In this document: positions 52,288 to 62,746 of the stretch, one piece after another
How the letters are laid out: each line of letters starts with the position of its first letter
Position numbering within the stretch: the first letter of the stretch is position 1
Assembly (NCBI RefSeq): GCF_020509005.1
Contig: NC_063017.1
Location: 4,650,001-4,714,000 of the forward strand
DNA length: 64,000 nt
Source of the DNA: Fulvia fulva
Taxonomy: Eukaryota > Ascomycota > Dothideomycetes > Mycosphaerellales > Mycosphaerellaceae
Direction: 5' to 3'
Program-made: the position numbers and the translations under genes
Notes under the pieces: model-generated
Seen by the model: only the letters and a program-made list of their open reading frames with translations
The model's database searches: none
What the model was told of the DNA's origin: nothing

Positions 52288-55200
52288 CAGTGTCCGCATC
52301 AACCAACGCCTGTTGATTTGAGGGTTGCAACTTTGGTTGGCATTGAGGGCCTCAACCAATCAACCAACCATTGCGGATTAATCAATCCTCAACTGGCTAT
52401 CATAGGCAACTTAGTTGAGCAGTTGACAGGCATTATATAGTCGTGTTGTTGGTGAATCTTTGATATTGCATGTGATTCTCAGGGCTTATTTTAGCAAAAG
52501 ACCCAAACACTAAGCGTCATTTCCCCGCAAAACCGTTGTCAATCAGATATCGCAGATTAGATCGCAGGCATCTATTGGCTAGAGCTGACTCCGACCCGCG
52601 CGGCCCTTCCTCGGAAGCTGCACCTCCAAACCTTACGGCACTCCGGAGAAGAGCCTTTAGGAGACTCAGGATTTACAACCATATTGTCGACCTTATTATG
52701 CCACAACCAACACACCAATATAGCTTTACAGACTCGTAAAAGCAAGCGCCAGTATAGTCAAATCGAACCTAAAACTCCTAGGCCTAGACCTACGACATAG
52801 GCTACGCGATCGAAGCGACTACGAAAATCCTAATCTATACTGCCCTTCGCGAACAAAACACTAGAAACACCACCTCCTACGCAGCCGATACTATCGCAAT
52901 CGAGCGCTAACGAGACACTAAATATATAGACCGAAGATAGCGAGCAATCGGAGGCTAGCGACAATACTAGCGACACCGAGCCGGCTACGGTCGTAGCCTT
53001 AGAGCGATACTACTTCGACATTAATTATACGCGTCTAAAGGGCGATAAGATCGTGCTACGCTTCCGTAATAAAAGAAACACCTTCGGCAATAAGATATCG
53101 TTCATCTTTAAGTATAGACTCGAGGTATAGAAGCTCGAGTACGGTAAGGCGAAGGGTAGATACTAGCTCTACCGGTACTACTACGAGGATAATACGACGC
53201 GACAGTTATAGGCTTGTCGCTCGACTACTAGCTATATAGATCACCTCCTTTCGAAACACGGCATCTTACCGTCGCGTACGACGGCGACGACGAAGCGACC
53301 GATAGTAGACGAGACCGCGATCGCCGCCTACCTCGAGAAACTCGACCCTTTCGCCGCCGAGCAGTTTTTAACCGACTTTATTAACTAGATCGTCCGCGAC
53401 GACATTACCTTCGAATAGGCGGTAAGCGATAACCTCCGAAAGGTTATACTCGGCGGTAGCCTAGCGGTAAAATATCTACTACCGGCGGCTCGAACAGTGT
53501 TAATATAGCTTAAGTAGGCCTATCGCGAACGACGGCCGGACCTCGTAAAACAGTTCGAGCGCGTCGCTAAAGTCTACCTTAGTATAGATATCTAGGTAAC
53601 AAGTAACGATCTATCGCTACTCGCCGTCGTAGCGTACTTTATCGACGCGAATAGGTAGTTTAAGACAGCGTTGCTCGGATTACGACCGGTCGGCGGACAT
53701 TATAATAGAGTCAATATTACGACCGTAGCGCGGTAGGTAATAAACGACTTTAATCTAGACGGTAAGATAGGCGCCTTCGTTATAGATAATACGGATAATA
53801 ACGATACGGCGATTCGAGCGCTCGCTACCTCGCTCTAGTAGCCTATCGACGAACACGAGTAGCGACTACGATGCCTCGGATATATAATCAACCTCGTCAT
53901 CCGCGCTCTATTGTTCGGCGACGGACTTAAGCGACTCGAAGACGAGTTACGTAAAGCAGGTAAGTAGAAATACTTAGATTACGCCCGTGAAGCTAGCGTT
54001 ACGATACCCCTTATAAAACCCCTAACACACTTCTCAATCGTTCAAAACTGCCCTTAGATCTGTCGGCTAATAAGAGGCCTAAGAACTGCTTTAACTTACG
54101 AGGCTAATACGAAGATTCGCGCTTAAAACGCGTCTATAACCTGATCAAAACAACACTCCTCGGTCGTAATCTAACTGTTTCTCGTAGGTAACGACGAGTC
54201 CTTCACCTTATAGCGTAAGGCCGGCGCGATTAGCAAACTTTATAACCTCGTTACCTATATCTATCGCTCCGAGGTACGAATCGAGACGTTTAACGAAGTA
54301 TAGCGCGACGAATAGACCTCTCTCTATTATAATTACCTTCGCTTGATCCGCGACGGCGGAGTGAGGTAGAACAGTACGCTAGCTATAATAAGACGCGCTC
54401 TTAAGCTTTAAGGAGCGATCGACCGATACTATAGGAGGTGGACGCGTAGCGACGGCCGAGACGAACAGAACTACTCTATTAAAGACGACACGCTTGATAC
54501 GGACGATTAGGAAGAATTGAGACACTTTGAAGAGCTATTACTACCGTTCGAGCAGGCTACGAAGCGTGTCGAAGGCAACGTAACGTCCGGTACGTACGGC
54601 GTAGTATAGGAAGTCCTACCTATTATAGACTTCTTGTTCCTTACGCTTAAGCGTCGTTCGAAGGAAGTCGAGTCTTATAGCGACTTATTCACCGATAGAT
54701 ATCGCTACTATCTCAACTATAGGTTCGTAAAGCTAAAGGACTACTATAATCTAAGCGATAGGTCACGAATCTACCGCGCCGTAATCGCCCTATATCCGTG
54801 CTATCGACACACCTACTTCGAACAGGTATAGACTAATATTGGCGCCGCTGAAATCAGTAGGGCTAAGTAGACAGTCTATGACCTCTACGCCGAGCTACTC
54901 GAAGAACTATCTTACGAGCCAACGATAGAACTATTACGTCTACCTCTATCGCTACGCGAACAACAAGACTTCGACGAAGACTAGACTACTATGTTTAAGG
55001 ACTTCACTTCACGTGTCGTTCAGTAGCCGGCCGTCTAGTATCGCCGTAAGCGATAACGGTAAGAGACTGAGCTAGAGCGATATCTTAAGGACGACATCAA
55101 TATTGTTAAGTATAGCGACGATAACAAGGTGTTGAAGGACTATTATCTCAAGCGGCCGCTCGACTAGTAGCGAGATCGAGGTGAAGCACTATATCTAATA

Positions 55201-55620
55201 GTCGCTTAGCTGGCTTATCGTCTATTCGCAGTACCTGGCATGTCGACTCAATGTGAGCGTGTTTTCTCTCACGGCAAGAAGGTGGTGACAGACGAGCGAT
55301 ATAATATCAAGGCGGACACGATAGAGGCTTCATTGACCCTCAAAGATTGGCTAATGAACGACTTAGTAGACGGCAAAGCTATGTGGACGACACTAGCTGA
55401 GGTGAATGAGAAACAGGCTCAGAAAGAGGCTGAAGAAAGAGCTATATCAGAGGCAGCAGAGATATCACATGAATAACAACAACATTCACCTTAATCAACC
55501 CTGCAACCAGTCAACTAGTTGGCTCTGAGGCCTCAACTAATCAACCAACGCGCCAGTGAGCTCAATCGATCAACTGGCCTATAGGCAACTTCAAGGGTTG
55601 GTTGGTTGATGCGGACACTG
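52288..55620 (+). mobile_element. hAT-family DNA transposon with intact ends and target duplication
   Basis: The 3333-bp element begins CAGTGTCCGCATCAACCAAC and ends with the exact reverse complement (20-bp inverted repeats, one CAGTG terminal signature). The 8-bp duplication CATCATTC flanks it on both sides (52280-52287 and 55621-55628), diagnostic of hAT insertion. Subterminal copies of GGCCTCAAC(C/T)AATCAACCAA occur near both ends (about 52347 and 55528), as in hAT transposase-binding regions. The inner part encodes a degraded transposase; the ends appear little mutated. The right end lies 53 bp before the ATG of the 2EXR gene at 55673. Confidence 0.93.
52536..55476 (+). pseudogene. hAT transposase, inactivated by RIP-like mutations
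   Basis: From about 53041 to 55476 one frame can be followed continuously. It contains a BED-type zinc-finger-like region (GRY-stop-LYRYYYEDNTT, IDHLLSKHGI), the catalytic core (LSLLAVVAYFIDANR, GLRPVGGHYNRVN, FVIDNTDNNDTAIRAL), a helical insertion (FEELLLPFEQATKRVEG) and an intact C-terminal dimerisation tail (MSTQCERVFSHGKKVVTDER). More than twenty in-frame stops occur, nearly all TAG at positions where CAG or TGG is expected, as CpA-to-TpA change on either strand would give. An intron-like piece with TAA/TGA stops lies at about 54000-54186. The protein cannot be made; any movement would need transposase in trans. Confidence 0.85.
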
Positions 55621-55672
55621 CATCATTCTTACATTCTCATCCGCAAATCGCACCACATCACTCTGCAACAAC

Positions 55673-56539
55673 ATGGACGCAACCACCGAAGCCGCCAACG
55701 TGGCCTCAGAAGTGCGCGATATTGTCGCATCAATGCTTCGCGACAAGTATCCATATCTCAAGACCGCCGCGATGGAGAGCATGGTAGCCAAGCTAGCAGC
55801 AGGACTCGAGGCCGATCTGCTAGCACAGTGAGTGTCTCTTGCCGAGTCGACTAAGCACGTGCTAATGTGATGCAGGGAACCGGTCATGGTGGCCTCCAAG
55901 GCGAAGGCAGGACTGCTGAAGCTGCCTGCCGAGCTTCGCAACCACATCTACGAGCTGGTCTTGACGCCGGAGGGGGGTGTACCTGTCGAGACCCAAGCAC
56001 GCGAAGAGTGGCACGACTACGGCCGCTATGCGCCGCCCGACGCAGTCACCAAGCGGGCAGGCTGGTTCGCACGACCAACATCGACTCCAGCCCTGCTCAG
56101 CGTCAACAGTCAGATCAGAACCGAAGCACTGCCCATCTACTACAAGGTCAACACGTTCATGGCGAGCTTCGGCGCTCGACTCGACAAGGGCTTCCTCCGC
56201 TCAGCCGCCTCATGGTTGAAGATCATCGGTCCCGAGCGAGCTTCGCAGATCGAGAAGTTCATAGTCCGCTTCGTCGAGCAAGATCTTCGGAAAGCGGCCT
56301 GCACCACCGACTTCATCAAGGCTGGCCACAACAGCATGTGCACGTACGGTATGGACACACGTGATTTATACTGGCAGTGCATCTTTCCGCACTCTGAGCC
56401 ACGCAAATATCAGATCATCGAAGCCATGGGGCTGGTCGAGCACGGCTTGGCTTTGGACAAGATCAGGGTCCTGTGCCACCAGATGCGCTGGGATCTTGGG
56501 ACTAGGGGTCAATGGCAAGAGACCTGGTTGGAGGACTGA
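55673..56539 (+). CDS. 2EXR/F-box-like fungal protein
   Basis: Exons 55673-55827 and 55876-56539, with a 48-bp intron (GTGAGT...GTGCTAATGTG...TGCAG); phases agree, 272 residues. Exon 1 (MDATTEAANVASEVRDIVAS) is a helical leader. Exon 2 has LLKLPAELRNHIYELVLTPE and LLSVNSQIRTEALPIYYKVN, the canonical 2EXR signature, then RFVEQDLRKAACTTDF. Same family as the genes at 1790-2524 and 2922-3593 but with a different intron structure, so not a recent copy. Its promoter has been displaced by the 3.3-kb hAT insertion: only the duplicated 8 bp and 44 bp remain between the transposon and the ATG. Confidence 0.82.
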
Positions 56540-56699
56540 TGAGTTGGAACAGCAAGTCAAAGGATTGGCTTGTGACCAAAGCAGGCGCATCACAGGCTTC
56601 CCATGGCAGAGAATTAAGTGCCTGACTAGATATGAGCCGGAGTTTTCCACCTTCAAGCGGGCGATAAAGTAGGCTTGCAGGAGGAAGAAAGTTTCGGCC

Positions 56700-56970
56700 G
56701 AGTTGGAACTATTTGGCTAGTTTGGAAGGCGTGAGAAGCCAGGAGCATAGCCCCACCCATCCTGTCTTCGATCTTACAAGATGTGATGGCAGGCATATTC
56801 GTCTCGCACTTTGCGAGTCTAGATCGTCCCAATAGACCAGTGTTCCATAGGACCTCTGCCTCTTTGGAAGTCGCAAGACACAGAGGAATATCCTCATTCA
56901 CGTATCGGCCTCTTCGATGAGGTCGGCTAGCTTTGCTGGGAGCTTGTCGACGACAGCAAGGTAGGTGTAT
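56700..56970 (-). pseudogene. Degenerate copy of the 3' end of the 57009-58223 gene
   Basis: Directly downstream of the hypothetical gene and on the same strand, the frame reads TYLAVVDKLPAKLADLIEEA and then stops; the gene itself has TYLAVGTKLPTELADLVLNA near its C-terminus. Further on, a shifted frame gives YGTLVYWDDLDSQSARRI, comparable to YSCVFVQYDRSDDPTRYGGM. This is best explained by a partial tandem duplication that has since decayed. Confidence 0.55.
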
Positions 56971-57008
56971 AGTGGCCAATGCAGACGACCCCGAGTGGGT
57001 TCTGTGCA

Positions 57009-58223
57009 CTACTTCGGGCGACGCGCGAAGCCAGTCGCACGAAACATACCACCATATCGAGTTGGGTCGTCACTTCGATCGTACTGCACGAAAACACACG
57101 AGTACTTCTCGAGCACCTTCTTCCTTCTAAGCACTTCCTTATCCCAGTGCTCGGCAGGTTGATACACGACTTCGACTTCCTCAGCGATGCTGGTACCGAG
57201 TGGGACTTCTTCGGCCAAAAGAGCAGCATTGAGGACCAAGTCTGCTAGCTCCGTAGGCAGCTTGGTTCCTACCGCGAGATATGTGTTTCTTCGAATTCCT
57301 TCTTTAGCCTTGAGTTGGAGTTGCTCAAGGATGCGCAACAGGTAGCCATGTACGCAGTCGTGGTAAGCGTGCACATCTTCATCCTGGGATAAGGCAGATG
57401 CATAAGACCTCCAAATGCTCCGTCGAGCTGCAGCGCAGTCAAGATACTCCCCTCCCGCGTTGCGTAAGCAGGTTCTGATCCTCGTAATCATCCCCTCCCT
57501 GAGACTTTCGCTTTCATTGATGCGACGCATGATGGTTGGCAGCACATTCTCGCCCTTATACTTCGTACACGTTACTCCTTCCAGAATGGTGTTGGAAAGC
57601 TGGAATGTATTGAAGCTGGCACGGGGGTCATGGGACCTTCCTACGGAAGTCATGATAGCAGTGATTTTCTCATCGTATTCGCAGTAACTGCCTGTATCTC
57701 CTTTGGGGAGGTTTCCGTTCATGACTCGAGCCAGATACCGGCGAAAGTCCGAAGTGTCTTGTATAGGGTGCTCCTCAAATGTAGCACATATCTGCTCGCC
57801 ATCGAGGTCAAAGATGTTGCCGTTCCAGTACCACTTGGGATCTTTCCAGCCAGGATGTTGCCACATCGTATGCCAATTGATTTGCTGACACAGAGCTGTG
57901 ATCTTCTCCTGGGCACGCTGATGGATGTCGAAGATTGCAGCTGTGGCCTTCTCAATCTCCTTATGCCGTCTAAGCACTTCCTTGTCGCTGCCCGAGCGTT
58001 GCAACGGCATGAACGACACCAAGCGATCGTATTCTTCGAATATCGCCTCGATGCTATCGACCGACAACGATGGTATGGTCATAGAAGACTGTTGATCGTA
58101 CTGCAATTTCTCTTGAAGGTCTGCTCTTGAAGATTGTCCATAGCGATCAGGCGTGATCGAAGGGCGAGAGGACTTGCGAGGTACATGGATTGCATCGTCA
58201 ACTTTTCGCTTAGTTGGAGGCAT
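57009..58223 (-). CDS. Hypothetical protein with basic N-terminus
   Basis: 404 residues, single exon, from the ATG at 58223. The N-terminus MPPTKRKVDDAIHVPRKSSR looks like a nuclear localisation region. A helical middle (IEKATAAIFDIHQRAQEKIT, ALCQQINWHTMWQHPGWKDP) precedes a region with LPTELADLVLNAALLAEEVP, reminiscent of the LPxEL motif of F-box/2EXR proteins but located at the C-terminal end. Family not recognised. The composition and long frame support a real gene, and a partial decayed duplicate lies next to it. Confidence 0.7.
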   Translation of the reverse strand: MPPTKRKVDDAIHVPRKSSRPSITPDRYGQSSRADLQEKLQYDQQSSMTIPSLSVDSIEAIFEEYDRLVSFMPLQRSGSDKEVLRRHKEIEKATAAIFDIHQRAQEKITALCQQINWHTMWQHPGWKDPKWYWNGNIFDLDGEQICATFEEHPIQDTSDFRRYLARVMNGNLPKGDTGSYCEYDEKITAIMTSVGRSHDPRASFNTFQLSNTILEGVTCTKYKGENVLPTIMRRINESESLREGMITRIRTCLRNAGGEYLDCAAARRSIWRSYASALSQDEDVHAYHDCVHGYLLRILEQLQLKAKEGIRRNTYLAVGTKLPTELADLVLNAALLAEEVPLGTSIAEEVEVVYQPAEHWDKEVLRRKKVLEKYSCVFVQYDRSDDPTRYGGMFRATGFARRPK

Positions 58224-59182
58224 ATGGTTGTTGTTGTATAGGGCACAATCGTGATGTCAATGGAGAGGTGAAGTGGAAGTGAAAGTGGACGCGTCGAGGG
58301 AGCCGCGTCGCTTTCGCGTCGTCTGCCAAGGCTCGGAAACTGCTCCGTCCGGGCACATCATCGAGCAGGAACTCTGTCACACTTCCTCATCCCTCTCACA
58401 ACATCATGTTTCCCGGTATTCATCGTTCGCTTGCTCGCATGATCACTGGCTATGAGCGTGAGACCGACATCCAATGCCAGCTCCCCACGTGAGCAGCCTA
58501 GAGATGCTATCTGAAAATGCCGCAGAGACTATGGACGTGATGCATTAGCCCCGCAAGACATACTACTTCCAGCTGATGAGCTTTCTGTCATCTTGGGGAA
58601 ACAGCCAAAACATGGTCAAGCTCGGTACAGAATCAAGAATTGAGATCCTGAGACCAAAAAGCAGCACGAAGCTCGCAATCCGGCTACAGTGCCAGACTTG
58701 GCACCACGTCAAGATGCAGAACGCCATCCTGGAGGATTGACCGACCTTCCAAAGAAGTCGCTTGAAGCTGGGTAGCGGCAGTGCGGAGGTCACAAGGCCA
58801 TTTTGGGTTGACTGTAGAGTTGTAGATTGCCCGACCTTCAAGAGGCGCAGCGATGAACTGTGCCGCTGAAGGGTCGAGTAGGCCTATCACGGACCTTATT
58901 CCAGCTCCGCGGACTGCTTCCTCCTCCTGCACGACCTCTTGAATCTTCACTGGTCTCAAGTCTACTAGTCTGGCAACTCAATGGAATCATGCAACCACAC
59001 CTCAGGCATTCGGACTATCAAGGCAGGGTTGCGAGCACAACAAGGTAAGAGCTATATAAGGTACTGTCAACTCCTCTCGCGAGCAGCCGAAGTCTTTGCG
59101 CAGCTGAAAAGTATTGTCTCGCCGTCACAGTCCAGCGGCGAGGATATAGCTTCGTTTCTTGGATTCCTTCATCTCTGTCGAA
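58224..59182. other. Intergenic, no gene seen
   Basis: Divergent upstream region of the hypothetical gene (minus) and the single-pass membrane protein (plus). Small frames only. A further 5' exon of the membrane protein cannot be excluded. Confidence 0.4.
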
Positions 59183-60036
59183 ATGCTCACCACCGATATC
59201 TTCACACCACCCACTAGCTGCCTGCAGCCGACATACACAGTCTCACCAGCCGGTAACGATGTTGTCGGCAAACTCACTGCTATTCGTGGCTACGACAGCG
59301 CATGTTACCCCTTCGCCTCAGCCGAGACGGGCTTCCCGACCATGTCAGCGGTAGCATGTCCTCTGCAGTACAGCTTTGTCGCTCACCAAACGGATGGCCG
59401 GACCACTTTGGGAACGTGCTGTCCTACGTAAGTCGATCAGTCTGTATCGAAAGTGGGATGCAGTGGCTGATTTTGCTCAGCGGCGCACACATAGTCTCGC
59501 AGACTGCTCCAGATCTGTGTACGCGCTATACAGGCTACACATCGACCACAGTCGTTGATGCAACTGCTACCTCAGTAGTCCACAACAACTTCTTCGTCGA
59601 GACTGCGATCGTTGTATCATGGACTGGCGGAGAAAAGCCGCAGACCACATCAACACCGTCGTCGAGCACTACAATGACTGCGACTGCAGCGCGAGGGTCA
59701 GTAGCGGCAGCACCTGTGGTACCTGAACCTGATCTTGGCATCAATCCGGAGCGCGTCAGACAGACTGCAACGACCATAGCGTTTGCCGTTGGTTGTTCAA
59801 TCGGTAGTGTCGTTTTGATTGCCATGATTCTGGGGCTCATCACTTTGAGACGCCATCGGAAGCAGAAAGCCCAGACTCAGGCTCGGCTTGATCAAGCTAG
59901 ACTTGGGCGAGCGGGCGACGAACATGGTCCAGTCAGCACTGACCTGCCACCAATGTACGCAGCACGGCAGAGCATGGAGACGTTGCCAGGGTATGAGGCA
60001 CGGAACCCGAGCAGAAGTTCGCTCGCGAAGATGTGA
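59183..60036 (+). CDS. Single-pass membrane protein with cysteine-rich ectodomain
   Basis: Exons 59183-59427 and 59481-60036, with a 53-bp intron (GTAAGT...GGCTGATTTTGCTCAG); the join gives CCPTGAHIVSQ in frame, 266 residues. Start at the ATG 59183 (MLTTDIFTPPTSCLQP). The N-terminal domain contains CYPF, ACPLQYSF and LGTCCP cysteines, typical of fungal proteins beginning (L)TTxFTPPxSC, which lack a normal signal peptide. A Thr/Ser-rich linker (TTSTPSSSTTMTATAA) leads to a membrane helix (TIAFAVGCSIGSVVLIAMIL) and a basic cytosolic tail (LRRHRKQK...). The arrangement resembles fungal surface-sensor or glycoprotein-like proteins. Function unknown. Confidence 0.78.
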
Positions 60037-60339
60037 GGTCATGAGATAGCTTATAGCATCAGTGCTTAGGATGAATATAACGAACACAATACTTGCCCAT
60101 TGAACTGCTATCTCTCTCACTGTTCTTCATACTATACTCGAGCGGACTGCTCTCCGCTTTGATCGATTTCCAGCAGGGATTAACCATTGATCGACGTCAT
60201 TTGACTGGAAGCTCAAGCAATTTGGCTGCACTTTGCTACACCTCGGATCTTCACTTCAAAGACACGCACATCATCGTCGTCCTTACCACAATCCGATGGC
60301 CTAGCATACGCTCTCCAATAGAGCCTGTCAGCTGTCGCC

Positions 60340-61879
60340 ATGTCCAAGGCCAAGTACCAAGCATCTCAAAGTCCGTCTCTCCTAACAACACTGCCAACTA
60401 CCTTCTACCAACTAACACCACCTCCAAGATGCCGCACCCTCGTCAGGCGGTGGCTCCTTCGCCTCAGGCTTCATCTTCGGCCAACTGCTGCTAGCCTTCA
60501 TCCTCTTCATCTTCATCAAATTCTTCATCTTCGGCGACGCGCCCTCCGCCGACGAACGAGCCTCCACGCGAGCTGCCGCGCGCCGCCAACGAACTCTCTC
60601 CCACACCCGCCAACGGACCTTTTCCACCGCCCTTCGAACGAGACCGAGCACTGCGATCCTGAAGCCGCGGCAAGATGGGGGCTTGACGGTGCAGAAGATT
60701 CTCGAGAAGACGTACTATAATGTTCATGGACATCAGCCGGAGAGTCTGGATTGGTTCAATGTCTTGATCGCGCAGACGATTGCGCAGCTTAGAGCTGATG
60801 CGCAGGAGGATGAGGCTGTGTTGGGCAGTTTGACGGAGATGTTGAATGGGGGGAGTAAGCCCTCTTTCATTGACGATATCAAGGTGACGGAAATCAGTCT
60901 TGGGAAGGAGTTTCCCATCTTCAGCAACTGTCGCGTCATACCCGTGGATGAGAATGGAATGCCACTGAAAGAGTTGACAGGACTGAAGGGGGAGAGGTTA
61001 CAAGCGAGGATGGATGTGGATCTGTCAGATGTGGTTACGCTCGGGATTGAGACGAAGTTGGTGCTGAATTATCCCAAGCCGTTTGTGATGGTGTTGCCTG
61101 TGGCTTTGGCGGTGAGTGTGGTGAGGTTCTCGGGCACGTTGAGTCTTTCTTTCCAGCCGAGTCAGGAGATTCATTCGGCAGCGGCAGAGAGTGCGACGCC
61201 AGTTGGACAACCGGATAAGAATGAGGGCCATCCTCTCAATCCTACTGGCCACTCGCCGACGACCTTGACGTTTACATTTCTGGACGATTATAGGCTGGAT
61301 CTGAGCGTGCATTCGCTGATCGGGTCACGAAGTCGATTACAGGATGTGCCGAAGATCGCACAGCTGGTGGAGGACAGGATTCACAAATGGTTCGATGAGA
61401 GAGTAGTGGAGCCGCGGTTCCAGCAGATCGTGCTACCATCTCTATGGCCGCGGAAGAAAAACACAAGAGGCGGCGAGGACGAAGCGGTCGTAGACGAATC
61501 AGCAGGTTCAAGCAAGGCATCAGTACCACCTCTCAACACGAAGACCGAGCGTCCACACCCAAGCATCCCAAACGACGACCTTCCGCTGCCGAAGACAGGA
61601 TTTGGTGTGGGAAATGCTGAGACCACGGCGGAGCAGAGGACGAGAGATTGGGCGGCGCAGCATGGGGGTCCGAGTGTGAAGCGGACTTCGTCGTTGGCCA
61701 CGAAGGCAGAGCAGGACGGGAAGAAGAAGGAGGATTTGAGCGAGATTGAGCTGGCGGGGCAGGAGATGAGGGAGGCGGATGAGAGGGATCGAAGGAAGCA
61801 GTTGAGGAGGGATGATAGTAGTTTGAGGTTGAGGACGATACGGGAGGCTAGTCATGATGGGATTAAGGCGGCGTCGTGA
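60340..61879 (+). CDS. MMM1: Maintenance of mitochondrial morphology protein 1 (ERMES subunit)
   Basis: Exon 1 60340-60370, a 58-bp intron (GTCCGT...CAACTAACACC...CCAAG, 60371-60428) and exon 2 60429-61879; phases agree, 493 residues. The first exon is only ten codons (MSKAKYQASQ). Exon 2 starts with a glycine/serine linker and the membrane helix FASGFIFGQLLLAFILFIFI, then SADERAS..., and the SMP lipid-transfer domain from about VQKILEKTYYNV through DWFNVLIAQTIAQLR, EFPIFSNCRVI and FVMVLPVALAVSVVRFSG to DLSVHSLIGSRSRLQDVPKI. The charged C-terminal tail is long. Mmm1 is the ER-anchored subunit of the ER-mitochondria encounter structure that transfers phospholipids. Donor GTCCGT is unusual but also used in the gene at 23693-24297. 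Confidence 0.92.
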
Positions 61880-62152
61880 GGACTTGCAAAATGTTCATGG
61901 TCTGAGTTAGCATGGTGTTGGGGTATCGTTTGATTCAAGATGGAAAGGACTGCTACGCTCATAATGGTCCAGAAAAGCACTCGGATTTACACAAGCCGTG
62001 CCATTGAAGCTTGTGTACTACGCCCCAGGGGACCCGATACTTCAAAAACTCTCACTATCGGCTCAAGGCGCCGTCTGTCCCAGGGCCCTGGTGTGTATGC
62101 TGTGGAACTTCCCTCACAGGCCAACGCGGAGCGTCTCTTCTTCATGCTTCCT
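61880..62152. other. Short intergenic stretch
   Basis: The 3' flanks of MMM1 and of the broken copy C converge here. No feature recognised. Confidence 0.35.
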
Positions 62153-62570
62153 CTAGTCCCGCCGAACACTCGCGAAGGACTCTCCGTCGCTCAGCTTACT
62201 GTAGTGGACGACTTCGACACGTTAGATTACTGTATACTGCCGCGGCAATGCTTCACTTACCGCTGTTGGCCTGCTTGTAGCGGACCTCGAAGACGGTGCC
62301 CCGGGTGATGTGGACCAGCTGGCACTCGGCATCACACGCGAAAAAGTCTTCGTTGGCGGACCACTGCTCTGGGACCGCTAAGATGTCCTGGCCGGCGACG
62401 GTGTAATCTTGGAAGCCTGGAATGGCTAAGTAGATGGTGCAATCGGCGATGGCGAGAACGTTGTCCTTCAGCATCTCCTAGACAGCAGCTTGCGAAAGGG
62501 CGATGTGGTGGACTTTGTGGTCGACATGAGAATGATCGGTAAAGGGGTAGGGGCGTATGATCATATCTTG
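62153..62570 (-). pseudogene. Unnamed small family, truncated copy C
   Basis: Matches the 3' part of copy B: HHIALSQAAV-stop-EMLKDNVLAI against GYIIIQQSAVQEMLADSVLA, then DYTVAGQDILAVPEQW, ACDAECQLVHITRGTVFEVR and RYKQAN at the end of the exon. The final intron (GTAAGT...TCTAACGTG...AAG) and last short exon (YSKLSDGESFASV) are conserved. An in-frame TAG stands where copy B has CAG (Gln), and everything upstream of the third exon is missing. It is adjacent to copy B and on the same strand, so it is a partial tandem duplicate. Confidence 0.75.
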
Positions 62571-62746
62571 CTATGCATTGCTGCAAGATAACGCCTCGAT
62601 CGCGGTGTATACTAAAAGACAGCGCCTGTCACGAAGAGACAACCGCACAGGCCTTCGTACAGCAAGTTCATACGTATCCAGAGCACTCCCTTCAGGACGG
62701 CTTCACATCCGACGGCCGCCTCCCGAATGTCTGCAAGGTTTCCTCC

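Noticed and set aside
52740..55210. Reassignment of TAG to a sense codon in the transposase
   Set aside because: Neighbouring genes use TAG as a normal stop (for example RPT2 and the 63-residue gene), and the pattern is explained by CpA-to-TpA mutation.
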